From the NCBI RefSeq assembly GCF_029024925.1, contig NZ_CP118962.1, positions 1,768,001 to 1,832,000 of the forward strand: DNA of 64,000 nt, given 5' to 3'. Below, piece after piece: positions 1 to 7,032 of this stretch. A program made the position numbers and the translations under genes. Positions within the stretch are counted from its first letter, which is position 1. Each line of letters opens with the position of its first letter. This stretch comes from Enterococcus faecalis. GTDB lineage: Bacteria > Bacillota > Bacilli > Lactobacillales > Enterococcaceae. The notes below the pieces were generated by a model. That model worked only from the letters and a program-made list of their open reading frames with translations, was not told where the DNA came from and did no database searches.

Positions 1-450
1 TTTTTCAGCTTCTTTGATACGTTTCATCATTCTAAACTGCCGTACCTTTAATAAGCGAATCTCATCATTCAAAATAAAAAAAGGATCATCATTCAGATTA
101 GAATAGATGTCCTTTTCTTCATCAGATAACATATCGGCAAATATTATTTCGTATTCGCCAGTTTTAATAGCGTTCTTATTACCAAGTGGTGGCGAGGCTC
201 GGCTATTACCTTTGTTGCCTACTGCGTTCTGATTACCAAAAGGAGCGCCTCCTCGATTAGTAACGTTACCTTTTGCATTGGTAACATTACCTTTCAATTC
301 AGCACTCCATTTATCAATCGATTTCCATTTTCTAATTTGAGAATCTGAAACATTTAACTCAGAAGCAATTTCCTTTAATTGCTTATCTCCGTTGGATTCT
401 AGCCAAATCTTTTTAGCTTTGTCACGTCTTGGATCACGTTTCCTTGCCAT
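1..450 (-). CDS. Phage terminase small subunit (partial)
   Basis: The reading frame opens with ATG at 450 and runs off the left edge of the window, giving 150 codons. The N-terminus (MARKRDPRRDKAKKIW) followed by a helix-turn-helix-like stretch (residues about 25-45) matches the PBSX/YqaS type terminase small subunit, which binds the packaging site on phage DNA and recruits the large subunit. A low-complexity segment rich in GN repeats (GNVTN, GNQNAVGN) follows. The large terminase subunit and structural genes are expected to lie left of the window. Family assignment is by recognition of the N-terminal domain. Confidence 0.85.
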   Translation of the reverse strand, partial: MARKRDPRRDKAKKIWLESNGDKQLKEIASELNVSDSQIRKWKSIDKWSAELKGNVTNAKGNVTNRGGAPFGNQNAVGNKGNSRASPPLGNKNAIKTGEYEIIFADMLSDEEKDIYSNLNDDPFFILNDEIRLLKVRQFRMMKRIKEAEK

Positions 451-660
451 TCAATACACACCACCTCGCATTCTTTTTAAGTTAAGTTTTGTTTTTCAAA
501 TTTAATGAAGTCATTTTTTACAACCTTGCTACCCTCTATCTAAAAACATATAAACATTAAACCTTTTATTATCCAATAATATTGTTATTTTCAACTAAAA
601 TAACAAGAAATAATATATTCCTCATCTATTCAATTACATAAATTTTATACCTGCAATCAA

Positions 661-689
661 TTGCCTTATATTACAAAAAATTATATAAT
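661..689 (+). promoter_or_regulatory. Promoter of the beta-protein gene
   Basis: TTGCCT at 661-666 and TATAAT at 684-689 are separated by 17 bases, and an AAAGGA ribosome site precedes the ATG at 719. The cargo gene therefore appears to have its own constitutive-type promoter, opposite to the phage late genes. Confidence 0.6.
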
Positions 690-718
690 TAAATTATCAA
701 ATTTGAAAGGATGATTTT

Positions 719-1636
719 ATGTATTATTCAACTATTCGCTCGAAAGAAGGAGAGCTTCGCGCTTTAGAAAAGCTTTATGAAACCGGAAACAATCTAGATA
801 ACTTTATTCCAAATATAATTGTTTCAGATGGATCAGAAGAAATATTGAATTTAATAAATCGAAAATTCCCATTATTTTCTTTGTTAGATATCCGAGAATT
901 AGATGCAGACAATATTGAAGCTTTAGAAGAATTACTAAAAAAACAAGAATATTCCAATCATGCAATCGTTTATCCAATTGATATTCTTCTTGAACCCATG
1001 GATAATGAAATCATTTGTGAATATGTTCGGATTCCAAAAAACAGTATAAACAGGTTTCTCTTGCAATGGTTAGTATCGAATAAAAACTTATTACCAAAAA
1101 ACATTTTTATCGATTTTGAAGATATAGATGATAAAATTTCATCTCAATTAATAGAAATTGTTATTGATTTAATTGACAGTTTACCTGAAATTGATTTCAT
1201 AATTCTAAGTGGTGCCGTTCCAAGCACAATACCTGTTAAATCAACAGAAAACTATCGTCTAGAAAGGTATGAAAAAGAACTATTCAATCATATAAACGAT
1301 TCAACTATGTCTAATAGTTATTATGGAGATTACACTACAATTAGTCCTATTCCAATTTCAACAGATGGACCAATAATTCCCATAGTTCAGCTTAAATACA
1401 CACTTGAGAATTATTATTGGTTTGTTCGCAATGGTCAACGCCGAGGAAATTACGATTTCGTATCTGTTTGTAAAGAAATTGCCCACAACGTGCCTTCTTT
1501 TAATCCAGAATATTGTTGGGGAGATGAATATATTCAGTCTGTTATTGATGCAGATGTCAATAAAGGAAATCCTTCTGTTTGGGTTTCAGTGTGTGTTAAT
1601 AGGCACATTCAAATGTGCATTGATGAATTTAGTTAA
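719..1636 (+). CDS. Beta-protein / sce7725-like family protein
   Basis: This 305-residue protein begins MYYSTIRSKEGELRAL, like the start of the phage beta-protein (Pfam Beta_protein) and sce7725 families, and ends with a Trp-rich segment (GNPSVWVSVCVNRH) typical of them. The biochemical function of the family is not established. It is transcribed on the plus strand, against the phage late genes, from its own promoter, and converges on an sce7726-family gene. That partnership is recurrent in bacterial genomes. The location between terminase and the late regulator, and the high AT content, fit a cargo gene expressed in the lysogen. A defence or exclusion role is inference only. Confidence 0.7.
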   Translation: MYYSTIRSKEGELRALEKLYETGNNLDNFIPNIIVSDGSEEILNLINRKFPLFSLLDIRELDADNIEALEELLKKQEYSNHAIVYPIDILLEPMDNEIICEYVRIPKNSINRFLLQWLVSNKNLLPKNIFIDFEDIDDKISSQLIEIVIDLIDSLPEIDFIILSGAVPSTIPVKSTENYRLERYEKELFNHINDSTMSNSYYGDYTTISPIPISTDGPIIPIVQLKYTLENYYWFVRNGQRRGNYDFVSVCKEIAHNVPSFNPEYCWGDEYIQSVIDADVNKGNPSVWVSVCVNRHIQMCIDEFS

Positions 1637-1676
1637 AATAAACAACCAGATAGTTTCTATCTGGTTGTTTATTTTA
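1635..1676. terminator. Bidirectional terminator between the convergent cargo genes
   Basis: A perfect 19-bp inverted repeat (arms 1635-1653 and 1657-1675) with a 3-base TTT loop ends in A/T runs on both sides. It overlaps the stop codons of both convergent genes, so it should terminate both transcripts. Confidence 0.85.
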
Positions 1677-2252
1677 AAAAGCTTCTTTTTTTAAATTTTC
1701 TCTTATACGTTTTTTCAGATTATTTTTTGCTGTCATTGATATTGTAGAATCTATTTTTTCGACCAAATCTTGTTTAAACATTTTTTGTATTTCTGTTTTA
1801 CTATATTCTTTGGTAAATACCGACAATTGTTTCGCTAAAAATTTTATTTGGTTTGAGGAAAGCAATGACATAAAATTACTAAAAGAAATATTAGGATTTA
1901 ATCTTGCTTTCCTAATAAATCGAATTTTCAAAGCATTTAACTCTTCACCACTGACCAATATAATTCCCCAATATTTTGGGACAATATAAGCAACAGATTC
2001 TACATACTTTTCACCTACAACCACATAATTTCTTTCAAAATTTAAGTCGTACTCAGTTATTTGTGAACTTAGCCTTTTCAATGAATCAAAATCACTTTTT
2101 ATCTCATAGGCAGTAACATGACCATTTATTGCAACTAAATCAGCTCTTGCCTTTCCTGACGGAACCGTTACTTCTTCATATACTTGGCAATTCTTGTACG
2201 ACTGTAATCTTTCGATAATGACTCTTCGAATATCTTTATCATCTAATCGCAC
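1674..2252 (-). CDS. sce7726-family protein, PD-(D/E)XK nuclease-like
   Basis: A 192-residue protein of the sce7726 family. The segment E-(x)n-G-K-A-R-A-D-L-V followed by A-Y-E-I-K-S-D has the D...ExK arrangement of PD-(D/E)XK nuclease folds, and the SLKRLSSQI-Y block is characteristic of the family. The start is chosen as GTG at 2252 because GGAGGTGA lies 4-5 bases upstream; an ATG at 2270 would place that ribosome site inside the gene. It converges on the beta-protein gene and shares its terminator. Nuclease activity is inferred from the motif; no biological role is established. It is probably half of a two-gene cargo module. Confidence 0.75.
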   Translation of the reverse strand: MRLDDKDIRRVIIERLQSYKNCQVYEEVTVPSGKARADLVAINGHVTAYEIKSDFDSLKRLSSQITEYDLNFERNYVVVGEKYVESVAYIVPKYWGIILVSGEELNALKIRFIRKARLNPNISFSNFMSLLSSNQIKFLAKQLSVFTKEYSKTEIQKMFKQDLVEKIDSTISMTAKNNLKKRIRENLKKEAF

Positions 2253-2395
2253 TTTATCACCTCCAAACATTTATTAATTTTACCCATATACTAAAAAAAA
2301 ATCAACATATATTTAACAACCTAACTGTTTCACAATGATCAAGAATGAAATATTCCTTTAACTTCAGAACTGATGTATCTTTTCAATATTCATAT

Positions 2396-2629
2396 CTAGT
2401 TCCTCATATTTCGCTTAATATTATCTTGAATGTTCTTCTCATCAAAATAGCCATGCCCACAATAAACTAGCTTACAATCATCAATTTCCTTTGGTGTGGC
2501 TTCTCTCGTCATTTCGACAATAGATGCATTCTTTTTTATCTGCACAGACATTACAACACGCATTGAACCAGTTGAGCGGTTCGGCTGTGGATATTTATGT
2601 GTTAACGATACATACCAATAACTTTTCAT
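2396..2629 (-). CDS. Hypothetical phage protein (77 aa)
   Basis: A small soluble protein starting MKSYWYVSLTHKYPQPNRS, preceded by TTAGGAGAGAAC, which supports ATG at 2629 rather than the longer frame opening at 2686. It contains a CGHGYFDE segment near the C-terminus but no recognised domain. It lies downstream of the ArpU gene in late-gene orientation. Function unknown. Confidence 0.6.
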   Translation of the reverse strand: MKSYWYVSLTHKYPQPNRSTGSMRVVMSVQIKKNASIVEMTREATPKEIDDCKLVYCGHGYFDEKNIQDNIKRNMRN

Positions 2630-2772
2630 GTTCTCTCTCCTAATTGTTTTTATGTATATTTGTTTATTGTAAGACAAACGCTTCAATTCCTGTTATACTC
2701 ACTGCAAGACAGCAACTCCTTTTTGCTTCATGTAACACTTCCAGTTATTTCAAAACATAATCTGCTGTCTGG

Positions 2773-2800
2773 CCACTAGATATTTTATCTGGTGGTTTTT
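2773..2800 (+). terminator. Intrinsic terminator, plus strand
   Basis: CCACTAGATA pairs with TATCTGGTGG over 10 bp (one G-U) across a 3-base loop and is followed by TTTTT. No plus-strand gene precedes it, which suggests a short noncoding RNA. Confidence 0.6.
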
Positions 2801-2929
2801 CATGCGAAAACAATCCAAATATCCGACAAAACTTGACAGCTGTGTTACACTTGTTTTAGGTAGCACTCTTTCATAATAGCTAAAGTTCATAAACTACAAG
2901 TGACACGAGATTTTCACTAACGCTACCTA

Positions 2930-2961
2930 GCCACTAGATCCCATTTCTAGTGGCTTTTTTT
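2930..2961 (+). terminator. Intrinsic terminator, plus strand
   Basis: GCCACTAG pairs perfectly with CTAGTGGC and is followed by seven T. As with the neighbour at 2773, there is no plus-strand coding gene for it to terminate. Confidence 0.65.
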
Positions 2962-2965
2962 GCAC

Positions 2966-2997
2966 AAAAAAAGACCACTCATTTTTATTGAGTAGTC
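2966..2997 (-). terminator. Intrinsic terminator, minus strand
   Basis: On the minus strand GACTACTCA pairs with TGAGTGGTC and is followed by a T-run (A-run at 2966-2972 on the plus strand). It would end the transcript that carries ArpU and tRNA-Trp before the terminase genes. Confidence 0.7.
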
Positions 2998-3166
2998 TAA
3001 AGATTTATATTAGACTGCCTAGCCAATCTAACACTTATTTAACAATACTAGGTTGCTAGCCATTTTATCCTGTTTCGCAGGCTGGCTGTTCTGAAAGGAG
3101 GTAACCGACCGTTAAAGTAAGAAACATTTATTGACGATTCTTTTATTTAAGTAGCTATGCTACCTA

Positions 3167-3238
3167 CTGGAACAATAGGACTCGAACCTATACCGACGGT
3201 TTTGGAGACCGCTGCTCTACCAGTTAAGCTATATCCCA
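3167..3238 (-). tRNA. Phage-encoded tRNA-Trp (CCA)
   Basis: Read on the minus strand, the sequence folds into a full cloverleaf: a 7-bp acceptor stem (T1-A72 with G-U pairs), a 4-bp D stem, a 5-bp anticodon stem with loop CTCCAAA (anticodon CCA), and a 5-bp T stem ATAGG/CCTAT with loop TTCGAGT. The discriminator base is G73, as in bacterial tRNA-Trp. No CCA end is encoded. It lies between the late regulator and terminase, so it belongs to the prophage rather than to the host tRNA set. Confidence 0.85.
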
Positions 3239-3622
3239 TTAACACTCACAAACCTGTAGAAAAAAGAGAGAGGAATTACACCCCATTTCTTTTAGTTTGA
3301 GAACGTCTGATTTGTGAGTGATCATTGCAACTTAAACTTACATAGCGCTATCTTGACAAGTGCTTTCAGCGTACGTCTACGTGTAAGCTTAATACCAAGT
3401 TTATTGCAATATTTGCTACCTAGACTAAACGAGACAGAAAGAACTGGACTTTCCACATCCTTATTCTTTATTTTTTTGTAGGTAGCCTCCAAAGATAAGC
3501 GAAACGGAGCTAAGATAGGTAATGCATGCCTTACCTCGTTTCCTTATCTTTCGACACTACCATAGTAACATCTAAATATTGATAAAAACCGCCAACTTTC
3601 CGCCAAAAAACCGCCAAAAATT
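3239..3622. other. Noncoding region with strong hairpins upstream of tRNA-Trp
   Basis: No coding gene is supported. CACTCACAAA (3243-3252) is complementary to TTTGTGAGTG (3311-3320). A two-tier hairpin covers 3491-3551 (outer arms about 15 bp, inner AGGTAA/TTACCT) and is framed by GGTAG (3481) and CTACC (3557), making a compact fold of about 80 bases. It is in the transcribed region between ArpU and tRNA-Trp. Role unknown. Confidence 0.45.
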
Positions 3623-4039
3623 TTATTTATATGCAATTAATTTTCCATTTCGATACGCTTCGGCAAATTCAATTAAAGCCTCTGATTTCATTCGTTGAAT
3701 ACTTCTTTCGGAATATCCAACTTCCCTAGCTATCTTGTAATTAGAGTAATGATCCTGCACACAGAAACTATAATGCAAAATTTGTCTGCTAGTTAGGCTC
3801 AATGCCATAAGCGCAGATAAAATTGCGTCTCTTTCTGCTTCTGCATCTGCTAATTGTACTAGCGCATCTTCTGCTTTATTCCCGTGACTTTGGCTTTTAG
3901 GCATATCTGTAATAATTGGTGATTTTAAATCTATCAAAGAGCGACCAGCTATTCGCTCTAAACGTCTAAAACTCTTTAACACATTTCTAGCATTCGCTTT
4001 TGTTTGTCGAAAATCTACTTCTTTTAACAATAGAATCAA
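3623..4039 (-). CDS. ArpU-family phage late transcriptional regulator
   Basis: A 138-residue protein with an N-terminal helical region (KANARNVLKSFRRLERIAG) and a C-terminal sigma-like helix-turn-helix (SLTSRQILHYSF...GYSERSIQRMKSEALIEFAEAY), the hallmark of the ArpU/autolysin-regulator family found before the late genes of lactococcal and enterococcal phages. It probably activates packaging, structural and lysis genes. The start is TTG at 4039, with AAAGGAGCG about 9 bases upstream; no closer start exists. Long noncoding stretches flank it on both sides. Confidence 0.85.
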   Translation of the reverse strand: MILLLKEVDFRQTKANARNVLKSFRRLERIAGRSLIDLKSPIITDMPKSQSHGNKAEDALVQLADAEAERDAILSALMALSLTSRQILHYSFCVQDHYSNYKIAREVGYSERSIQRMKSEALIEFAEAYRNGKLIAYK

Positions 4040-4096
4040 GTGAAATCGCTCCTTTTATGGTATAATAATTTATAATAAACATATCATCATTTAAGA

Positions 4097-4127
4097 GTTG
4101 CTTAGCGGAAACTAAGTAGCTTTTTTT
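4097..4127 (+). terminator. CGGAAA-loop hairpin 1 with T-run
   Basis: CTTAG-CGGAAA-CTAAG extends to about 9 bp with G-U pairs and is followed by seven T. It could end a tiny RNA starting near 4073. Confidence 0.6.
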
Positions 4128-4233
4128 ATTTATCCAAACATATATAAGAAATGCTTATTCTTTGCTCATCAGCGACTCTATATGATATAAATTATACTAA
4201 GAATACTATTCCAATAGCTATTCACTTCTCAGC

Positions 4234-4253
4234 CAGTCGGCGGAAACCGACTG
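4234..4253 (+). other. CGGAAA-loop hairpin 2
   Basis: CAGTCGG pairs perfectly with CCGACTG around the loop CGGAAA. It is followed by an interrupted T-rich stretch (ACTATTTATTTA). Confidence 0.55.
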
Positions 4254-4290
4254 ACTATTTATTTATCAAAATATTCATCACTCATACATG

Positions 4291-4323
4291 TTTATAGTCA
4301 ACAAATTATTGGTTGACTATAAA
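4291..4323. repeat. Perfect 12-bp inverted repeat
   Basis: TTTATAGTCAAC at 4291-4302 is the exact complement of GTTGACTATAAA at 4312-4323, with a 9-base loop. It may be a protein-binding site or a structural element; the sequence does not decide. Confidence 0.5.
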
Positions 4324-4597
4324 GAAAACAATAATAATTCTACAATATTTTACAATCTTCCATTCGTCATCTTTCACATCATCTTTATTCATTTGATATT
4401 TTCCATCTAATAAATATTTTTGGCATAGAAGGTATTTTCAAATCTATTTTTCAATGGTATAATCACTTTAACTTTCTTGGGGATTTTATTTATGAAATAA
4501 ATTTCCTCCTTTTCTACATTAACTTCTGGTAAACAGTTAATAGTAGTACACGTCTCTACAAGAGATTTATTGTCGATTTTTAATCGGCTATTTAATA

Positions 4598-4708
4598 GCA
4601 CTTTATTTGGGGAAAGTGCTAACTCACACCTAAAGAACAACTGGCGGAAAACAGTTGTTTCTACCACATAAGTCAGCTAGTGGTCAGCTGGCTTTTTTTG
4701 TTGCCTTA
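4598..4708 (+). ncRNA. Possible three-hairpin RNA ending in a terminator
   Basis: Three successive hairpins occur: AGCACTTT/AAAGTGCT (4598-4620), the CGGAAA-type AACAACTG/CAGTTGTT (4636-4659), and GTCAGCT/AGCTGGC (4682-4700) followed by seven T. Together they resemble a compact structured RNA with an intrinsic terminator. No matching family is recognised. Confidence 0.35.
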
Positions 4709-4729
4709 AATTTCATAGTAATGTATTAT
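4701..4729 (+). promoter_or_regulatory. Promoter-like element before hairpin 4
   Basis: TTGCCT (4701-4706) and TATTAT (4724-4729) are 17 bases apart. Transcription from about 4736 would yield a roughly 60-base RNA ending in the CGGAAA hairpin and T-run at 4789. Confidence 0.45.
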
Positions 4730-4763
4730 TAATTGTCTCTATCTGAGATGAAAATGTATCTAT

Positions 4764-4796
4764 AACTAGCTAGCGGAAACTAGTTAGTTTTTTTAT
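4764..4796 (+). terminator. CGGAAA-loop hairpin 4 with T-run
   Basis: AACTAGCTAG pairs with CTAGTTAGTT (10 bp, one G-U) around CGGAAA and runs directly into a T-run. It has the form of an intrinsic terminator on the plus strand. Confidence 0.6.
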
Positions 4797-4946
4797 ACTA
4801 TTTTTGTTGGTTTTAAAACTACTTAGCCTTTTTATATAAATGTGAACGTCGAATAATTGAATATTAAATTCTTTAAATTTAATCATCTTCTTTACTCGCT
4901 TTCTAACCGAATAATTCTCTTTGATCTGTTTACCCGTTTTACCCAC
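4770..4946 (-). CDS. Small basic phage protein (58 aa), tentative
   Basis: A GTG at 4946 overlaps the TAG stop of the RusA gene (TAGTG), with GGAGG 10 bases upstream, suggesting translational coupling. The N-terminal half (GKTGKQIKENYSVRKRVKKM) is strongly basic. The C-terminal part overlaps hairpin 4, which may mean the protein is truncated relative to an ancestor or is not expressed. Function unknown. Confidence 0.4.
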   Translation of the reverse strand: MGKTGKQIKENYSVRKRVKKMIKFKEFNIQLFDVHIYIKRLSSFKTNKNSIKKLTSFR

Positions 4947-5371
4947 TACACTTGTTCCTCCAAACTTGTAATTTCTAGTTCTGTTCGTGGTCGCATACTG
5001 TACAACTTTTGGCAAACCATCACAGCAATTTGACCATCGTTTTTATATAAAATACCTTCGGCAGCATCAGTCACTGCTTTAAAATAATTATCTAAGTCAC
5101 TTTTCTTATCGCAATATTTACGCTCTAATTCCACTTCTAAGCGTTTCTTTTTAGAACTTAATAGATATTTAGGGGCAGGAACGTAAAACGTCACATGCGC
5201 AAAAATAGCCCCTTTTTCAATCAATTCTGGTTTTGCCTTTCGTAGATACGCTTTTACCTTTTGTTTATAGGCTCTCATAGCGCTATCTTCATAGGTTTGA
5301 ACATAATTCCCACGCCTTGCGAATCGTGGGCGACTTTGTGGCTTGGGCTCAATCGGTAGAATAATTCGCAT
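4946..5371 (-). CDS. RusA-family Holliday junction resolvase
   Basis: A 141-residue endodeoxyribonuclease of the RusA family, which cleaves Holliday junctions formed during phage recombination and packaging. The diagnostic block KKSDLDNYFKAVTDAAEGIL-KNDGQI carries the conserved acidic residues that bind catalytic metal. ATG at 5371 is preferred because GAGGTGG precedes it; a GTG at 5380 would overlap that ribosome site. It follows the MazG gene and is grouped with the recombination genes recT and yqaJ. Confidence 0.88.
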   Translation of the reverse strand: MRIILPIEPKPQSRPRFARRGNYVQTYEDSAMRAYKQKVKAYLRKAKPELIEKGAIFAHVTFYVPAPKYLLSSKKKRLEVELERKYCDKKSDLDNYFKAVTDAAEGILYKNDGQIAVMVCQKLYSMRPRTELEITSLEEQV

Positions 5372-5388
5372 CTCTTCCACCTCGAACC

Positions 5389-5688
5389 TTACAAATCGGC
5401 TTCTTTGACGAATACTCCGTTTACCATTTCTCCTTGGCGATTTTTGATTTCGCTATATGCTTGATTTAAGCATTCGTATAAATCCATGTTTTTTTGCATA
5501 GCAAGAATAATTAACGTCACAACCACATCACCAATACCATCTCTTAGGTCGTTTTCGTTGTTTCTTGCCAATGCAGCACCAACTTCTCCGACTTCCTCAA
5601 TCACTTTTAGCATTTGCTTTTCAGGTTCTGCTTTATCTAAACGCTTTTCTTTCGCCCATTCTTCCACTAATTTAACTAATTCATTCAT
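5389..5688 (-). CDS. MazG-like nucleotide pyrophosphohydrolase
   Basis: A 99-residue all-helical protein with the MazG metal-binding pattern KVIEEVGEVGAAL...DGIGDVVVTL. Family members hydrolyse (d)NTPs to monophosphates; phage copies may adjust nucleotide pools or alarmone levels. It is single-domain, as is usual for phage MazG. GGAGG lies 8 bases before the ATG, within the end of the upstream gene, and the two genes abut. Confidence 0.85.
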   Translation of the reverse strand: MNELVKLVEEWAKEKRLDKAEPEKQMLKVIEEVGEVGAALARNNENDLRDGIGDVVVTLIILAMQKNMDLYECLNQAYSEIKNRQGEMVNGVFVKEADL

Positions 5689-5991
5689 CTAAAATTCCTC
5701 CCCGAAATCTAATTCACGTTTTAGCTTGCTGTGAATCGATTCTAGCTCTTTTTTGTATTCTTTGACTGTTTGTATTGTTTTACCACTAGAAAGCACATAA
5801 TCGCGTTCTATTGCGACGAGAGCCTTACTTAAATTGCCATAATAACCAATCAAAGCGAGAGACTCTTTTTCTGTACCGTCTTTATCAGTCAAAATGGTTA
5901 ACTCTCCGTGTTCATTTCGTCTCGCTTTATTTACGATTACTTGCCTATCATCGCTAGTAATTCGATAATCAAGTACTCTCATTTCAATCAT
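5689..5991 (-). CDS. Hypothetical phage early protein (100 aa)
   Basis: An acidic/basic mixed soluble protein with a predicted beta-rich N-terminus (RVLDYRITSDDRQVIVNKARRNEHGEL) and a helical C-terminus (VKEYKKELESIHSKLKREL). It lies between the replication protein and MazG in one transcription unit with only a few bases between genes, and has a GGAGAG ribosome site. No domain recognised. Confidence 0.7.
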   Translation of the reverse strand: MIEMRVLDYRITSDDRQVIVNKARRNEHGELTILTDKDGTEKESLALIGYYGNLSKALVAIERDYVLSSGKTIQTVKEYKKELESIHSKLKRELDFGEEF

Positions 5992-5994
5992 GAT

Positions 5995-6996
5995 TTACTC
6001 TCCTCCCAACAATTCTTGCATTTGTCTTTCAAATTCAGCTTGCTCTTCTGGTGATAGCTTTTCTTCTTCACCGTTCGCTTGATTCATCCATTCAGGCACC
6101 TTTTCTTGCCGAACAGGTTTATTTTGATATTGCTTATTTTGTGTTTTTTTATCTGCTCGTTCTCTCTCGTTATTTAGATAATCAGCATATGTTTTTACAC
6201 CATTTGCTCGCCAATTTTTCAAAATACCAGCAAAATAGCTATATCTTCGTTCGTTATTTCTAGCACAGATATTAACAGCCTCTTTCAATAGCTCGAGGTC
6301 TCCGTCAAAATCAGAAAGATCGTATTGTAAATCAGTGATATTAACAGGAGTAGCAGGACTTACATTCTGTGAATAATAGCGGATTAACTCCGTTAGCTTT
6401 TCTTCACCTAACGGCTCTTCAAAGAATGCTTTTTCAACCGACGTTTCAGGTAACGACGGATTGATGCTACTTTCTGTTTCTTTTTTGTTTACTTTACTTT
6501 TATTTACTTTACTTTCTCTTTCTTTTTCTCTTTGTGTATTATTGACACCATTAACTACAGTTGAAGGTGAGTTATTGACGTCATTAACTACAGTTGGAAG
6601 AGAATTATTGCCATCAATAATCAAATACTCTTCTTGTAAGACTACTTCTTTCCGTTTAGATGTCATCAATTTATATCTTTTTTGAATACCATTTGATGTT
6701 AAGATTTTATATTTTTGATATTTATCATGATCAAAAAATCCTACTTGTACCGCTTTGTTTACAACTTCTTCTACTAGACCCTCTTTCGCCCCAACATCGT
6801 CAGCAACTAAGAACGCCGAATCTTCGTCCCACCGCAAGAAATATCCCATGTCTCCATAGATATAACTCAGCAAGCAAAGTAGTATCTCGCAAGTTTGTGG
6901 TCCACACGATTTTCGAATTTTTCGATACTTAATATCTTTCAAAAAATCAACATCTAATGAATAGTAGTCAACGCCTTGTTTATATGGCCTTGCCAC
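5995..6996 (-). CDS. Phage replication initiator, DUF4373 plus DnaD-like domain
   Basis: A 333-residue replisome organiser. Residues 1-120 (DYYSLDVDFLKDIKYRKIRKSCG... ILLCLLSYIYGD) match the Lin1244/Lin1753 N-terminal domain of phage initiators. After a low-complexity linker with a repeated N-x-VNN-SPSTVV motif, residues 195-280 resemble the DnaD C-terminal domain (YYSQNVSPATP... YFAGILKNW). The protein probably binds the phage origin and helps load the host helicase. No separate helicase loader is seen. The start is GTG at 6996 with AAGGAAGTGA upstream. Confidence 0.82.
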   Translation of the reverse strand: MARPYKQGVDYYSLDVDFLKDIKYRKIRKSCGPQTCEILLCLLSYIYGDMGYFLRWDEDSAFLVADDVGAKEGLVEEVVNKAVQVGFFDHDKYQKYKILTSNGIQKRYKLMTSKRKEVVLQEEYLIIDGNNSLPTVVNDVNNSPSTVVNGVNNTQREKERESKVNKSKVNKKETESSINPSLPETSVEKAFFEEPLGEEKLTELIRYYSQNVSPATPVNITDLQYDLSDFDGDLELLKEAVNICARNNERRYSYFAGILKNWRANGVKTYADYLNNERERADKKTQNKQYQNKPVRQEKVPEWMNQANGEEEKLSPEEQAEFERQMQELLGGE

Positions 6997-7032
6997 TTTA
7001 TCACTTCCTTATAAGAGGGGAAAATCCCCTCT

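Larger units (their letters stand above)
2630..3166. other. Structured noncoding stretch between phage late genes
   Basis: No convincing gene is visible here. The stretch holds two plus-strand intrinsic terminators (2773-2800 and 2930-2961), a minus-strand terminator (2967-2997), an AGACAGCA/TGCTGTCT inverted repeat (2704-2711 and 2762-2769), and a CCTG-loop-CAGG hairpin around 3069-3082. An extended -10 (TGTTATACT) near 2691-2699 could start a plus-strand RNA of about 100 bases ending at 2800. Confidence 0.45.
4040..4769. ncRNA. Candidate cluster of short plus-strand RNAs with CGGAAA-loop hairpins
   Basis: No coding gene is supported in this stretch. On the plus strand there are four hairpins with unrelated stems but the same apical CGGAAA: 4097-4120, 4234-4253, 4636-4659 and 4764-4789 (the last runs into the next gene). 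Two are directly followed by T-runs, and a further terminator ends at 4706. Promoter-like elements precede some of them: TGG-TATAAT at 4058-4066, and TTGCCT-17-TATTAT at 4701-4729. The inferred products are RNAs of about 50-110 bases. The strand and function are inference. Confidence 0.4.

Noticed and set aside
4407-4667. 86-codon minus-strand frame in the phage noncoding region
   Set aside because: It needs a GTG start without a ribosome site, overlaps two hairpins, and resembles no protein.
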